Shown: positions 1 to 5,743, numbered from the stretch's first letter. The stretch is DNA of 7,268 nucleotides from an uncultured Selenomonas sp. (GCA_937915915.1 CALGGN010000374.1:1-7268), one strand, 5' to 3'. Notes: a model not told the origin generated them from the letters alone. A program made the numbers and translations.

Positions 1-25
1 CAGATAATAGCCTTATAAAAGACAA

Positions 26-71
26 AAAGGGATATACCCTCCGTGTGTAATATCGAAAGGTATATCCCTTT
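26..71. terminator. Perfect 13-bp hairpin at left edge, probable terminator
   Basis: Positions 26-38 (AAAGGGATATACC) and 59-71 (GGTATATCCCTTT) are perfect inverted repeats around a 20-nt loop. Read on the minus strand the stem runs into five T residues (28-24) and further T-rich sequence. Read on the plus strand it runs into TTTGAAATTTT. It could therefore stop transcription in either direction, most likely that of a gene lying left of the window, because the Rpn promoter starts downstream of it. The loop is longer than in a textbook intrinsic terminator, so another role such as an element end is possible. Confidence 0.45.
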
Positions 72-100
72 GAAATTTTGCTATGCTGAGAAATTTCAAA
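69..100. repeat. Second AT-rich hairpin overlapping the first
   Basis: TTTGAAATTT at 69-78 pairs perfectly with AAATTTCAAA at 91-100 across a 12-nt loop. It shares three bases (69-71) with the 3' arm of the preceding hairpin, so the two stems compete at their base. It ends just before the promoter -35 box, so it is unlikely to be an attenuator for the Rpn gene. It may belong to a terminator region or to an element boundary. Confidence 0.4.
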
Positions 101-106
101 ATAGTA

Positions 107-135
107 TTGATTTTTCGCTGTGAATGCAGTATAAT
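107..135 (+). promoter_or_regulatory. Sigma-70/SigA-type promoter for the Rpn gene
   Basis: A -35 box TTGATT (107-112) is followed, after a 17-nt spacer, by a consensus -10 box TATAAT (130-135). Transcription would begin near 142, leaving an untranslated leader of about 40 nt before the gene. The spacing and the perfect -10 make this the strongest promoter-like sequence in the window. It gives the nuclease gene its own vegetative promoter. Confidence 0.7.
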
Positions 136-182
136 ATAAATAGATAAAGCTACTCGGAAACAAGTGAAGGGAGATGATCGCA

Positions 183-1031
183 TTGGCAATGAAAAACAAG
201 GCTAACAATAAGCCGAGAACACGAGAATTAAAGCCTTTTGAAGAACTTACCATAACCGATGACTTTATGTTCGGCGCTGTTATGAGTGATCCCAAAAGAT
301 GTAGAAAACTGCTTGAATATATCCTCGGCATTAAGATAACGAAGATTGATTACAAGGAAAAACAAAAGACCATAGATGTATCATATGATTCCAAAGGTGT
401 TAGACTTGATCTGACGGTTATAGATGAGAAAGGTCAGGTTTTCGATATTGAAATTCAGAATGGCAGGAACGAGAATCTGCCGCTGCGGATAAGATACTAT
501 CACGATATGCTTGACCTTGATATGTTGGAGAAGAGCATGGATTATACCAAGCTCAACCGGTGCTTTGTTATCTTTATCTGCACCTTTGATCCCTTCCCCG
601 GCAATGACCGCAAGATGTATACATTCACCAACCTCTGCCACGAGCAGGATGGCTTGGAACTTGGGGATGAAACTGTCAAGATTTTCCTGAACACCAAAGG
701 CACGGTCGGCGAGGTGGACGAGGACATAGACAAATTCCTCGCCTATGTGGACGGCAGAGCCGCAGAGGGTCAGTTCACGCAAGATATTGCTGCCGAAGTC
801 GAGAGGATAAAACAGCACAACGAAACGAAGGTGGAGTATATGACGCTGATGATGGAACTCAAGGAGCAGAGAAGAGAAGGTTTTGACGAGGGTATAAATA
901 AGGGACGTGTGGATACTATCGTGAACAATGTCCGTGCGCTTGTTGCTAAGAAGGGTTGGAGTACCGACGAAGCCTTCGATACTTTAGGTGTTTCGCCAGA
1001 GGATAGGGTTGTCGTTATCTCAAGATTGTGA
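183..1031 (+). CDS. Rpn family recombination-promoting nuclease / PD-(D/E)XK putative transposase
   Basis: This is a member of the Rpn/YhgA-like, PD-(D/E)XK nuclease family often annotated as putative transposase. Known members (E. coli RpnA) cut DNA and promote RecA-independent recombination. Counting from the upstream ATG at 174, the N-terminal part reads ELTITDDFMFGAVM (24-37), typical of the family. The nuclease core follows: GVRLDLTV with Asp79, then DIEIQ with Glu93 and Gln95, the D...ExQ active-site variant. The C-terminal third is charged and helical. The total length of about 280 residues is usual, so the gene looks intact. The ATG at 174 directly abuts the Shine-Dalgarno AAGGGAG (167-173), too close to work, so I prefer TTG at 183 (spacer 9 nt); ATG at 189 is also possible. 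The gene is AT-richer than the right half of the window, and its 3' end faces a truncated hydrolase, suggesting acquisition. Whether this copy cuts or moves DNA cannot be read from the sequence. Confidence 0.88.
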   Translation: MAMKNKANNKPRTRELKPFEELTITDDFMFGAVMSDPKRCRKLLEYILGIKITKIDYKEKQKTIDVSYDSKGVRLDLTVIDEKGQVFDIEIQNGRNENLPLRIRYYHDMLDLDMLEKSMDYTKLNRCFVIFICTFDPFPGNDRKMYTFTNLCHEQDGLELGDETVKIFLNTKGTVGEVDEDIDKFLAYVDGRAAEGQFTQDIAAEVERIKQHNETKVEYMTLMMELKEQRREGFDEGINKGRVDTIVNNVRALVAKKGWSTDEAFDTLGVSPEDRVVVISRL

Positions 1032-1128
1032 AACCACCACTGACATTATTTTGACATAATCTTCCTTCTGCATTTTGGAATAAATACGATATGGTACGTG
1101 AATTGTACTTTGTATGTGCTAAATTACC

Positions 1129-1230
1129 GTCGAATCCGATCACATCGTATTCAGGGAAAAATGCGTCATAGTGCCTCGATTCATCAGCATTGCCGTTTTT
1201 CCCATGTACATAAATCATTTTCTTCTTCAT
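1129..1230 (-). pseudogene. 5' remnant of an alpha/beta-hydrolase gene
   Basis: The minus frame from ATG 1230 starts MKKKMIYVHGKNGNADESRH and continues to ...EYDVIGFD at residue 34. This is the beta-strand plus oxyanion-loop opening (YVHGKxGNA) of small alpha/beta hydrolases. After residue 34 (about position 1129) family resemblance stops, and the frame runs 37 more codons into the antisense of the Rpn 3' end, stopping at 1015. The nucleophile elbow GxSxG and the catalytic Asp and His are therefore missing, and the product cannot be an active hydrolase. A good Shine-Dalgarno AAGGAG (1244-1239) with an 8-nt spacer remains, so the start is authentic. It lies 56 nt downstream of the acyltransferase stop in the same direction and was probably the last gene of that operon. 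The family is judged by eye from a short stretch. Confidence 0.6.
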
Positions 1231-1251
1231 TAGGAGTACTCCTTATGAAAT

Positions 1252-1269
1252 CCCGTGAATCGTTACGGG
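1252..1269. repeat. Small GC-rich hairpin between acyltransferase and hydrolase remnant
   Basis: CCCGT (1252-1256) and ACGGG (1265-1269) can form a 5-bp stem with an 8-nt loop in the 56-nt gap between the acyltransferase stop and the hydrolase start. No T-run follows on the minus strand, so it is not a convincing terminator. At most it could moderate read-through within the former operon. Confidence 0.2.
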
Positions 1270-1286
1270 GGATCAAAACCCATGTT

Positions 1287-2576
1287 TTAATCCTGTGATG
1301 CCGTTGTCAGTTCTTGATTCCACGGCAGGACGATATGGGGAAGTTCCTCACGCATTCCCGTTTGAAACTCATAGGAAATGCCGTTTTCCTCCAGTTCCTT
1401 CAGAAAAGCATTCACATAAATGGGGCTGTGGAATTTTTGGATAAAATCAAAAGTGAATTTTCCGTTGACGGCAGAAATCTGAACCGTGATGGGAGTTGTG
1501 TTATAACTCCCCACATGAAATTCCCGTACATATTTCTCTGCCTCCTGAAAATTTGCCTTCCCCACATAGCTGACGCAAGCCGTCCCTGTACGAACTGCCA
1601 TTTCATCGACGTATGCCGCTATGCCCGTTCTTTCCTCATGGCGATTCTTGGACAAAAGCATCTTTGTCAGCCCCACAACAGAAGCTACGCCGGAAAGCAC
1701 ATTTTCTTCCGTAGTTTGGTCAGCAACCATGTTTCGATATGCCTGTATCTGCTGCCGTAGGGACAGGTGCCGCAAATTTTTTTCGTACGCGAGAAGCGCT
1801 CCGCCGACCAAACTCTGATGCGCCAGCGACGCGTGAAGGGCTTTCCGCTGATTGACGCATAATATGATGCGGATGATTTCCTGCGCATCGGGAAAGAGCT
1901 TTGCAATCGCGCGGCTCAAGAGCAAAGAAACCATCGTTCCCGGACTTGCGCCGTTTTCTCTGTTGAACTGCATAAACTCGTTCTCTGCTACCGTGATACC
2001 GTATACCGTGCTGTACTTTTCCACGGGGAGATTGGCCGCCACGCCGGGATTCAGCGCCGTAGGCATCTCATAACGTCTGGGCGTCGGAAGGTTTTCGGCT
2101 TTCATGACGGGGCATTCCCATTCTTCCAGGGATATTTCATCCTCCAGAGTACGAATTCCCTGCCTCGAAAGCGTCACATTGTACCGACGGGAGCAGTAAT
2201 AATACAGCAAAGTGCGGATCACTTCATAAGCTCCCATTCCGTCGGTCAGCCCATGAAAAACATCCATGACAATCCAATCGTCAACGTAGGAAAAGGATAT
2301 CATGTGATAGTTCGAGTTTTTAGCGTTCAGTGCCACTCCATGTACCGAATCGAAAAGAACAACGGGGCTTGGATTGTCCTCAAAAACAAATTCGCCGCTT
2401 TCTTCCCGAAGCCTCACGCAGAAATACGGATAACGTTTCATGGTAGTATCCACTGCGTCCCTGAGCACTGCGGCATCCACCCGGTCTGCCATTCGCATCC
2501 GGATTCGTATGGCATACGGGTGATTTTTCTTTGACTTGTACAATGGTAAAATTTCAGTAAAAAGCCGTTGTTTCAT
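1287..2576 (-). CDS. Condensation-fold acyltransferase, alcohol O-acetyltransferase-like
   Basis: The product of about 429 residues belongs to the CoA-dependent acyltransferase / condensation-domain superfamily that includes alcohol acetyltransferases and PapA-type enzymes. The signature HxxxDG is present as HGLTDG (His108, Asp112, Gly113 from the chosen start), preceded by hydrophobic strands (HMISFSYVDDWIVMDVF). The histidine is the general base in this superfamily, transferring an acyl group from a thioester to a hydroxyl or amine acceptor. The substrate cannot be told here. The length fits a stand-alone two-lobed enzyme; no carrier-protein domain is fused and no signal peptide is seen, so it is probably cytosolic. 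An upstream in-frame ATG at 2642 would overlap the lipoprotein gene by 32 nt; I prefer ATG 2576 (MKQRLFTEILPLY) because family-like sequence begins there and it leaves a 34-nt gap. The ribosome binding site is weak for either start. It probably forms one transcript with the upstream lipoprotein and the downstream hydrolase remnant. Confidence 0.75.
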   Translation of the reverse strand: MKQRLFTEILPLYKSKKNHPYAIRIRMRMADRVDAAVLRDAVDTTMKRYPYFCVRLREESGEFVFEDNPSPVVLFDSVHGVALNAKNSNYHMISFSYVDDWIVMDVFHGLTDGMGAYEVIRTLLYYYCSRRYNVTLSRQGIRTLEDEISLEEWECPVMKAENLPTPRRYEMPTALNPGVAANLPVEKYSTVYGITVAENEFMQFNRENGASPGTMVSLLLSRAIAKLFPDAQEIIRIILCVNQRKALHASLAHQSLVGGALLAYEKNLRHLSLRQQIQAYRNMVADQTTEENVLSGVASVVGLTKMLLSKNRHEERTGIAAYVDEMAVRTGTACVSYVGKANFQEAEKYVREFHVGSYNTTPITVQISAVNGKFTFDFIQKFHSPIYVNAFLKELEENGISYEFQTGMREELPHIVLPWNQELTTASQD

Positions 2577-2610
2577 ACACACATCTATCTCTTTCCCGTT
2601 CAGTTTGTCA

Positions 2611-3102
2611 TCATTTCTCCGCAATGGTAATGCTGACATCATGCTTTGAAAGCAGCTCCGTCATTTCCTGCTGCGACAGGTTGATATGACCGAGCCGAGT
2701 ATATGCCCACGAATTTGAATCGTAGAAGATAACGATTTGATTGCCGGCGTACAGCACAATATCCCCATAATGTGTCGTGATTTCCTGATCATCCCTGACA
2801 ATGCTCCGCCCAATGGAGCCGACCTGCTCGAAGCCGCCATATTGGGACATCTGTATCGTCAACGGGAGATTTTTTTGCAAGTCAGCCACGGAAGCATTAT
2901 TTTCCCATGTGACGGGGACTTCGGTTTCACCGATGGCGAGTTTCATCGTCTTTACCTCCTGATTTCCTGCCACTCGCTCCGATTGAATTTCCGTTTGCTG
3001 CTTCTCGCCTGTGACGTCCGCATTCGTTGGCTGATTGGCAAAACAACCGGAAAAAATCAACATAATGCCGAACATCGGCAGCCAGATGTTTTTTGTGCTC
3101 AC
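2611..3102 (-). CDS. Cyclophilin-like fold lipoprotein
   Basis: A 163-residue protein. It opens with a short basic N-terminus, a hydrophobic stretch (WLPMFGIMLIF) and a lipobox-like FSGC with Cys20, so it is predicted to be exported and anchored by a lipid on that cysteine (Phe at -3 is slightly unusual). A polar linker of about 30 residues follows. The domain at about 52-160 (MKLAIGETEVPVTWENNAS, then QYGGFEQVGSIG, then GDIVLYAGNQIVIFYDSNSW, then TRLGHI) matches the bacterial cyclophilin-like domain found in small Firmicutes proteins. Those proteins share the cyclophilin beta-barrel, but prolyl isomerase activity is not established for them. The start is GTG at 3102, with Shine-Dalgarno GGGAGG at 3118-3113 and a 10-nt spacer; the nearby ATG at 3109 is out of frame. 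It is the first gene of the minus-strand group running into the acyltransferase. No convincing promoter was found upstream. Confidence 0.75.
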   Translation of the reverse strand: MSTKNIWLPMFGIMLIFSGCFANQPTNADVTGEKQQTEIQSERVAGNQEVKTMKLAIGETEVPVTWENNASVADLQKNLPLTIQMSQYGGFEQVGSIGRSIVRDDQEITTHYGDIVLYAGNQIVIFYDSNSWAYTRLGHINLSQQEMTELLSKHDVSITIAEK

Positions 3103-3371
3103 AACGCATTAGCCTCCCATCTCTGTCATATTCCCGCTTGCCCATTTTACATTCTCCATCCGCAGCCCCCGCTCCTGCTAAACAAAATAAAAAAATTGGC
3201 GCAGAGCAAAACCTCGTTCAAAAAGAAGGTGAATCATCGCCGTCTGTCGAAGTATGAAATGGATTATTTCGGGGGTGGCAAATCATGGAGAAGAAAACAG
3301 AGCGGAGCAGCCAACGGAAAATTCCCATGAGCATCGCGCTCCTCAAAACATAAGCAATATGAGGTGATGGC
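3103..3371. other. Intergenic spacer between divergent lipoprotein and GNAT genes
   Basis: These 269 nt separate two divergent genes and should hold both promoters. I could not find a convincing -35/-10 pair for either strand; the AT-rich tract at 3181-3197 is the best melting region. Several short plus-strand frames overlap at 3229-3366, none with recognisable family features. The region may be a decayed gene or simply regulatory DNA. Confidence 0.4.
3285..3353 (+). CDS. Possible 22-residue small protein or leader peptide
   Basis: An ATG at 3285 opens a 22-codon frame, MEKKTERSSQRKIPMSIALL then Lys-Thr and a TAA stop. A purine-rich GGGGGTGG (3271-3278) with a 6-nt spacer precedes it, and it ends 18 nt before the GNAT start, so it would be co-transcribed. 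The peptide is basic. It could be a small protein, a leader that helps GNAT translation, or a chance frame in a decayed region; two other short frames overlap it. No family is recognised. Confidence 0.2.
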   Translation: MEKKTERSSQRKIPMSIALLKT

Positions 3372-3830
3372 ATGAAAATAGTGGATGGTAAAGATTTTAT
3401 TCCACAGGTAAAAAAGTTAATCGTTGAATACACTGAACGCTTGGGACGGGATTTGGCGTTTCAACACATAAATGAAGAACTCCAAAACCCTGCCACGAAA
3501 TATACGGCTCCAGAAGGAGAAATTTTAGTAGCCTTGGAAAAAAATGAAGTGCTGGGGATGGTAGCATATCACAGGCACAACGAATCGCGCTGTGAAATGA
3601 AAAGGCTGTACGTCAGACCAAAAGCGAGAGGGCTTCACTTAGGAGATGCTTTGGTAAAGGAGATTGTTTCCCACGCCCAACAGGCAGGGTACAAGGAAAT
3701 GGTATTGGATACCATTACGCCGTTAAAGTCTGCGATCCACCTCTACGAAAAGCATGGTTTTACCGAATGCAAGCCTTACTATGATAACCCAATGGATGAT
3801 GTTATTTACATGATGAAAAAGCTGTTGTAA
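3372..3830 (+). CDS. GNAT family N-acetyltransferase
   Basis: A 152-residue single-domain GCN5-related acetyltransferase, the usual size for the family. It transfers acetyl from acetyl-CoA to an amine on an unidentified small molecule or protein. Motif A is clear: beta-4 MKRLYVRPKARGLHLGDALV (about 76-95), with the pyrophosphate-binding RGxxxG. This is followed by VLDTITPLKSAIHLYEKHGF (about 117-136), the motif-B region with the family's typical A-x-x-LYEK-x-GF. An acidic and aromatic C-terminus (YYDNPMDDVIYMMKKLL) completes the fold. ATG 3372 is preceded by GAGGTG at 3360-3365 with a 6-nt spacer. No membrane segment or signal is seen, so it is cytosolic. It converges on the pnuC operon and stands alone in its orientation. 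It is AT-richer than its right-hand neighbours. The substrate cannot be inferred from context. Confidence 0.9.
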   Translation: MKIVDGKDFIPQVKKLIVEYTERLGRDLAFQHINEELQNPATKYTAPEGEILVALEKNEVLGMVAYHRHNESRCEMKRLYVRPKARGLHLGDALVKEIVSHAQQAGYKEMVLDTITPLKSAIHLYEKHGFTECKPYYDNPMDDVIYMMKKLL

Positions 3831-4024
3831 ACTTACCTGAAACATACGCAAAACTTTTTTCAAAAATCATGTAACACTTTTCGTTTTGATTGCAATATCT
3901 ACACCTCTGCGGACACCGGCAAGATATTGTATCATAGGGATGTTATCAATGCCATAAAGAATTACAAAGGCTGAAAAATTACCGCTTGTTGCTGAAACAT
4001 ACACACTTTCCCCAGCATCATATC

Positions 4025-4071
4025 CAAAACAAACTCCGTGCGAAACAGTGTTTCGCACGGAGTTTGTTTTG
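4025..4071 (-). terminator. Strong intrinsic terminator after pnuC
   Basis: Positions 4025-4046 and 4050-4071 are perfectly complementary over 22 bp with only a 3-nt loop (AGT at 4047-4049). The core ACTCCGTGCGAAAC is GC-rich and the outer part is A/T-rich, giving T-rich tails (GTTTGTTTTG) in both directions. It lies 10 nt beyond the pnuC stop and also faces the convergent GNAT gene, so it probably works bidirectionally. Its main client is the phosphorylase-pnuC operon. Confidence 0.88.
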
Positions 4072-4081
4072 TCTGCCTGGA

Positions 4082-4807
4082 TCAGTTCGCTCCGCCTTCG
4101 TTGTCTGCCTCGCCGCTGGCCCATACCTTGTTCGCATAGACCGAGTTGAAGAGCAGCGCCACCTGCAATGCGACCTGGGAGAGATTCGCGCCAAGTGTTC
4201 CGATCTGGTTGTCGCCCATGAGCATCTGCACCGTCAGCAAACTCCAATAGGTGAGGTTCGCGATATTCACAACGATCCAGAGCGACCAGTTTTCCTTGTA
4301 TTTCAGGATATAGAGGAGCTGCGCAATCAAGCTCACCACAAAATTGATGGAATCGAAATACGGAAGCTGCCCCTCCAGCATGGAGAGCACGATCCATCCC
4401 ACGATCCATGCGGCAAATGCCCCTGCGAAGATCTTGCGCTTCGTTCCCGGCTCGAAGGAGCGCGTGGCCTCGTTCTGTCCCCACATGAACCAGCCGATGG
4501 GCTGCGAAATCACGTAGATGATGTCCATCGCAAAGGAGCCGTAGGCATGGCTGATCCACGCGATATAAGTCATCGCAAGGCATTGCACGATGCCGAACAG
4601 GAAGGATATCTTCCTGCCCTTCATGCCATAGACCAAGCAAAGGACGCCCGCGACACCCGAAACCATGCCGATAGGACTGTCCGGCACAATCGCATAGACT
4701 ACAAGCTGCAAAAGAATCAGAATGGAAACATATGTAATCTCAAATTTTTTCCACTTCGTAAAAAGCTGCCGATAAAACCAATTTCCCTGGCTTACGCTCT
4801 CTGCCAT
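4082..4807 (-). CDS. pnuC: PnuC-type nicotinamide riboside / vitamin-nucleoside transporter
   Basis: A 241-residue integral membrane protein of the PnuC family, which moves nicotinamide riboside or related vitamins and nucleosides by facilitated diffusion, trapped inside by phosphorylation or cleavage. Hydrophobic segments lie at about 24-42, 46-60, 67-84, 92-109, 127-144, 152-167, 174-195 and 207-223, consistent with the seven- or eight-helix family fold. Two WxxW motifs are visible: W106-W109 (GWFMW) and W174-W177 (KENWSLW), matching those of E. coli PnuC (GWYAW and ENWLLW); they line the substrate path in this family. The DSINFVVSLIAQLLYILKY segment before the second motif also fits. The start ATG directly follows the TAA of the upstream phosphorylase gene, so translation is probably coupled; a purine-rich stretch GGAGGGGG sits within the end of that gene. 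The exact substrate (nicotinamide riboside, thiamine, riboflavin or a nucleoside) is not proven; the phosphorylase partner favours a nucleoside. Confidence 0.87.
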   Translation of the reverse strand: MAESVSQGNWFYRQLFTKWKKFEITYVSILILLQLVVYAIVPDSPIGMVSGVAGVLCLVYGMKGRKISFLFGIVQCLAMTYIAWISHAYGSFAMDIIYVISQPIGWFMWGQNEATRSFEPGTKRKIFAGAFAAWIVGWIVLSMLEGQLPYFDSINFVVSLIAQLLYILKYKENWSLWIVVNIANLTYWSLLTVQMLMGDNQIGTLGANLSQVALQVALLFNSVYANKVWASGEADNEGGAN

Positions 4808-5551
4808 TTACTTTTCATCCCCCTCCGAATCGCTCAAGATATCCAACGCAAGGCGCAAGGATGCTTCCTCGCCCTTTGCCATCAACTCATCCCCGCCGAC
4901 AAGGCTGTTGACGCCGTCGGCAAGATCGCCTTGGTACAGCACCACATTGTTAAGGATGGACAGGGTTTCCATCCCGCGCTGTCTGCCAATGACCATGAGA
5001 ATGCCCGACTCCATATCGTCCGCGACAATGCCTTTCCCCGACCAGAATGCCTCCGTCTCCGCATTACCGTCCACATAGAACCCATCATGGGAACGGACAA
5101 TGCCATAGACTGCCTGCGGCGCATATTTATGTGCCAGCGCCATGAGCCGATAGGAGGGCACAGCGGGATAAATGTCAGGCACATATTTCTTGGAAAGCCC
5201 ATCGTCCCGTACCACGCCTTCCGCGATGACCAGCTCGCCAAGCCCGATCTCCTTCTGCATCGCACCTGCCGAACCAACGCGGATGACCTTCCGCACGCCG
5301 ACACGATGGAGCTCCTCCACCCCGATGCCAGCAGAGGGCGCGCCGATTCCGGTGGACATCGCAAGAATCCGTTTGCCCCGATACTCGCCGATCACCGAAC
5401 GATACTCCCGATTATCGGCCCATTCCTGCACATGCTCCATCAGCTTTGCCGCCTTGCCGACACGCGCAGGATCTCCCATGATGATGGCGCTGTCCGTGCC
5501 GATTTCCGGTGTCAGCTGCGTATGCGGCTGTGGTTCCAACTTCGACATCAT
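4808..5551 (-). CDS. Nucleoside phosphorylase, uridine-phosphorylase-like (NP-I family)
   Basis: A 247-residue member of the nucleoside phosphorylase-I family: nucleoside plus phosphate gives base plus (deoxy)ribose-1-phosphate, normally in a hexameric cytosolic enzyme. Landmarks are IIMGDPARV (Gly26-Asp27, phosphate loop), STGIGAPS (66-73), VIRVGSAGAM (Arg91, phosphate contact) and DDMESG (Met180-Glu181, ribose contact). Length matches E. coli uridine phosphorylase (253 residues). By eye alignment, the Udp uracil-binding pair Gln166/Arg168 falls on Gly162 and Ala164 here (FYVDGNAE), and Udp Arg223, equivalent to Asp204 of purine phosphorylase, falls on Asn202 (ILNNVV). The base specificity is therefore uncertain, and I give no symbol. 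Two adjacent ATGs exist at 5551 and 5548; the second has the better 7-nt spacing from the GGGGGG at 5561-5556. It is the first gene of a two-gene operon, abutting pnuC, which suggests it cleaves what PnuC imports. Confidence 0.85.
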   Translation of the reverse strand: MMSKLEPQPHTQLTPEIGTDSAIIMGDPARVGKAAKLMEHVQEWADNREYRSVIGEYRGKRILAMSTGIGAPSAGIGVEELHRVGVRKVIRVGSAGAMQKEIGLGELVIAEGVVRDDGLSKKYVPDIYPAVPSYRLMALAHKYAPQAVYGIVRSHDGFYVDGNAETEAFWSGKGIVADDMESGILMVIGRQRGMETLSILNNVVLYQGDLADGVNSLVGGDELMAKGEEASLRLALDILSDSEGDEK

Positions 5552-5584
5552 GATTCCCCCCAGAAAATAAAGTTTGCTAACGAA

Positions 5585-5617
5585 TCAAGCCACGCAGTTG
5601 CCTGCGCATAAACTTGA
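5585..5617 (-). promoter_or_regulatory. Stem-loop in the leader of the phosphorylase-pnuC operon
   Basis: TCAAG/CTTGA (5585-5589 with 5613-5617) encloses CGCAG/CTGCG (5593-5597 with 5602-5606) around a TTGC loop, forming an interrupted hairpin on the minus-strand transcript. A candidate -10 box TATAAT lies at 5630-5625, so this hairpin would sit at the very 5' end of the mRNA, about 35 nt before the ribosome binding site. It might stabilise or regulate the message. It does not match a riboswitch known to me, including NAD-II upstream of pnuC. Confidence 0.3.
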
Positions 5618-5624
5618 CCTCCCC

Positions 5625-5630
5625 ATTATA
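5625..5630 (-). promoter_or_regulatory. Candidate -10 box for the phosphorylase-pnuC operon
   Basis: The minus strand reads TATAAT at 5630-5625, a perfect -10 hexamer 74 nt before the first start codon. The sequence 16-18 nt upstream (TATCGA region, 5653-5648) is a poor -35 match, so this promoter would be weak or activator-dependent. The call rests on the -10 alone. Confidence 0.35.
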
Positions 5631-5673
5631 CATCAAAATGACTTCTTTCGATATAGATTTTGCTTGCCTCATC

Positions 5674-5702
5674 TTGATTTCCGCTTCTGGTTCAATTACA
5701 AT
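5674..5702 (+). promoter_or_regulatory. Promoter for the MetH activation-domain gene
   Basis: TTGATT (5674-5679), a 17-nt spacer and TACAAT (5697-5702) form a good SigA-type promoter on the plus strand. Transcription would start near 5709, leaving a leader of only about 35 nt, too short for a SAM or cobalamin riboswitch. The rest of the 192-nt divergent spacer shows no plus-strand riboswitch-like structure either. Confidence 0.55.
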
Positions 5703-5743
5703 GAACCCGAGTGGTACTCTGACAAAGAAAGGAAATTGCCCCT

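Noticed and set aside
1041..1060. Repeated TGACATTAT / TGACATAAT and the small ATTAT...ATAAT stem after the Rpn stop
   Set aside because: Two imperfect 9-mers and a 5-bp A/T stem are expected by chance in AT-rich sequence, and no T-run follows to make a terminator.
2737..3330. 197-codon plus-strand frame opposite the lipoprotein gene
   Set aside because: It is antisense to the lipoprotein, which has a lipobox and a recognisable domain; no plausible family in this frame.
4100..4640. Upper part of the long minus frame ending at 3867
   Set aside because: It is an out-of-frame reading of pnuC; only the portion beyond the terminator (below 4021) is worth considering and is reported separately.
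3986..5611. 541-codon plus-strand frame across the phosphorylase-pnuC operon
   Set aside because: It is antisense to two recognised genes, rich in His, Arg and Cys as expected of a shadow frame, and passes through the terminator hairpin.
5552..5743. SAM, cobalamin or NAD-II riboswitch in the divergent spacer
   Set aside because: The predicted plus-strand leader is only about 35 nt and no conserved cobalamin-box or SAM-type core is seen; the minus leader has only a simple hairpin.
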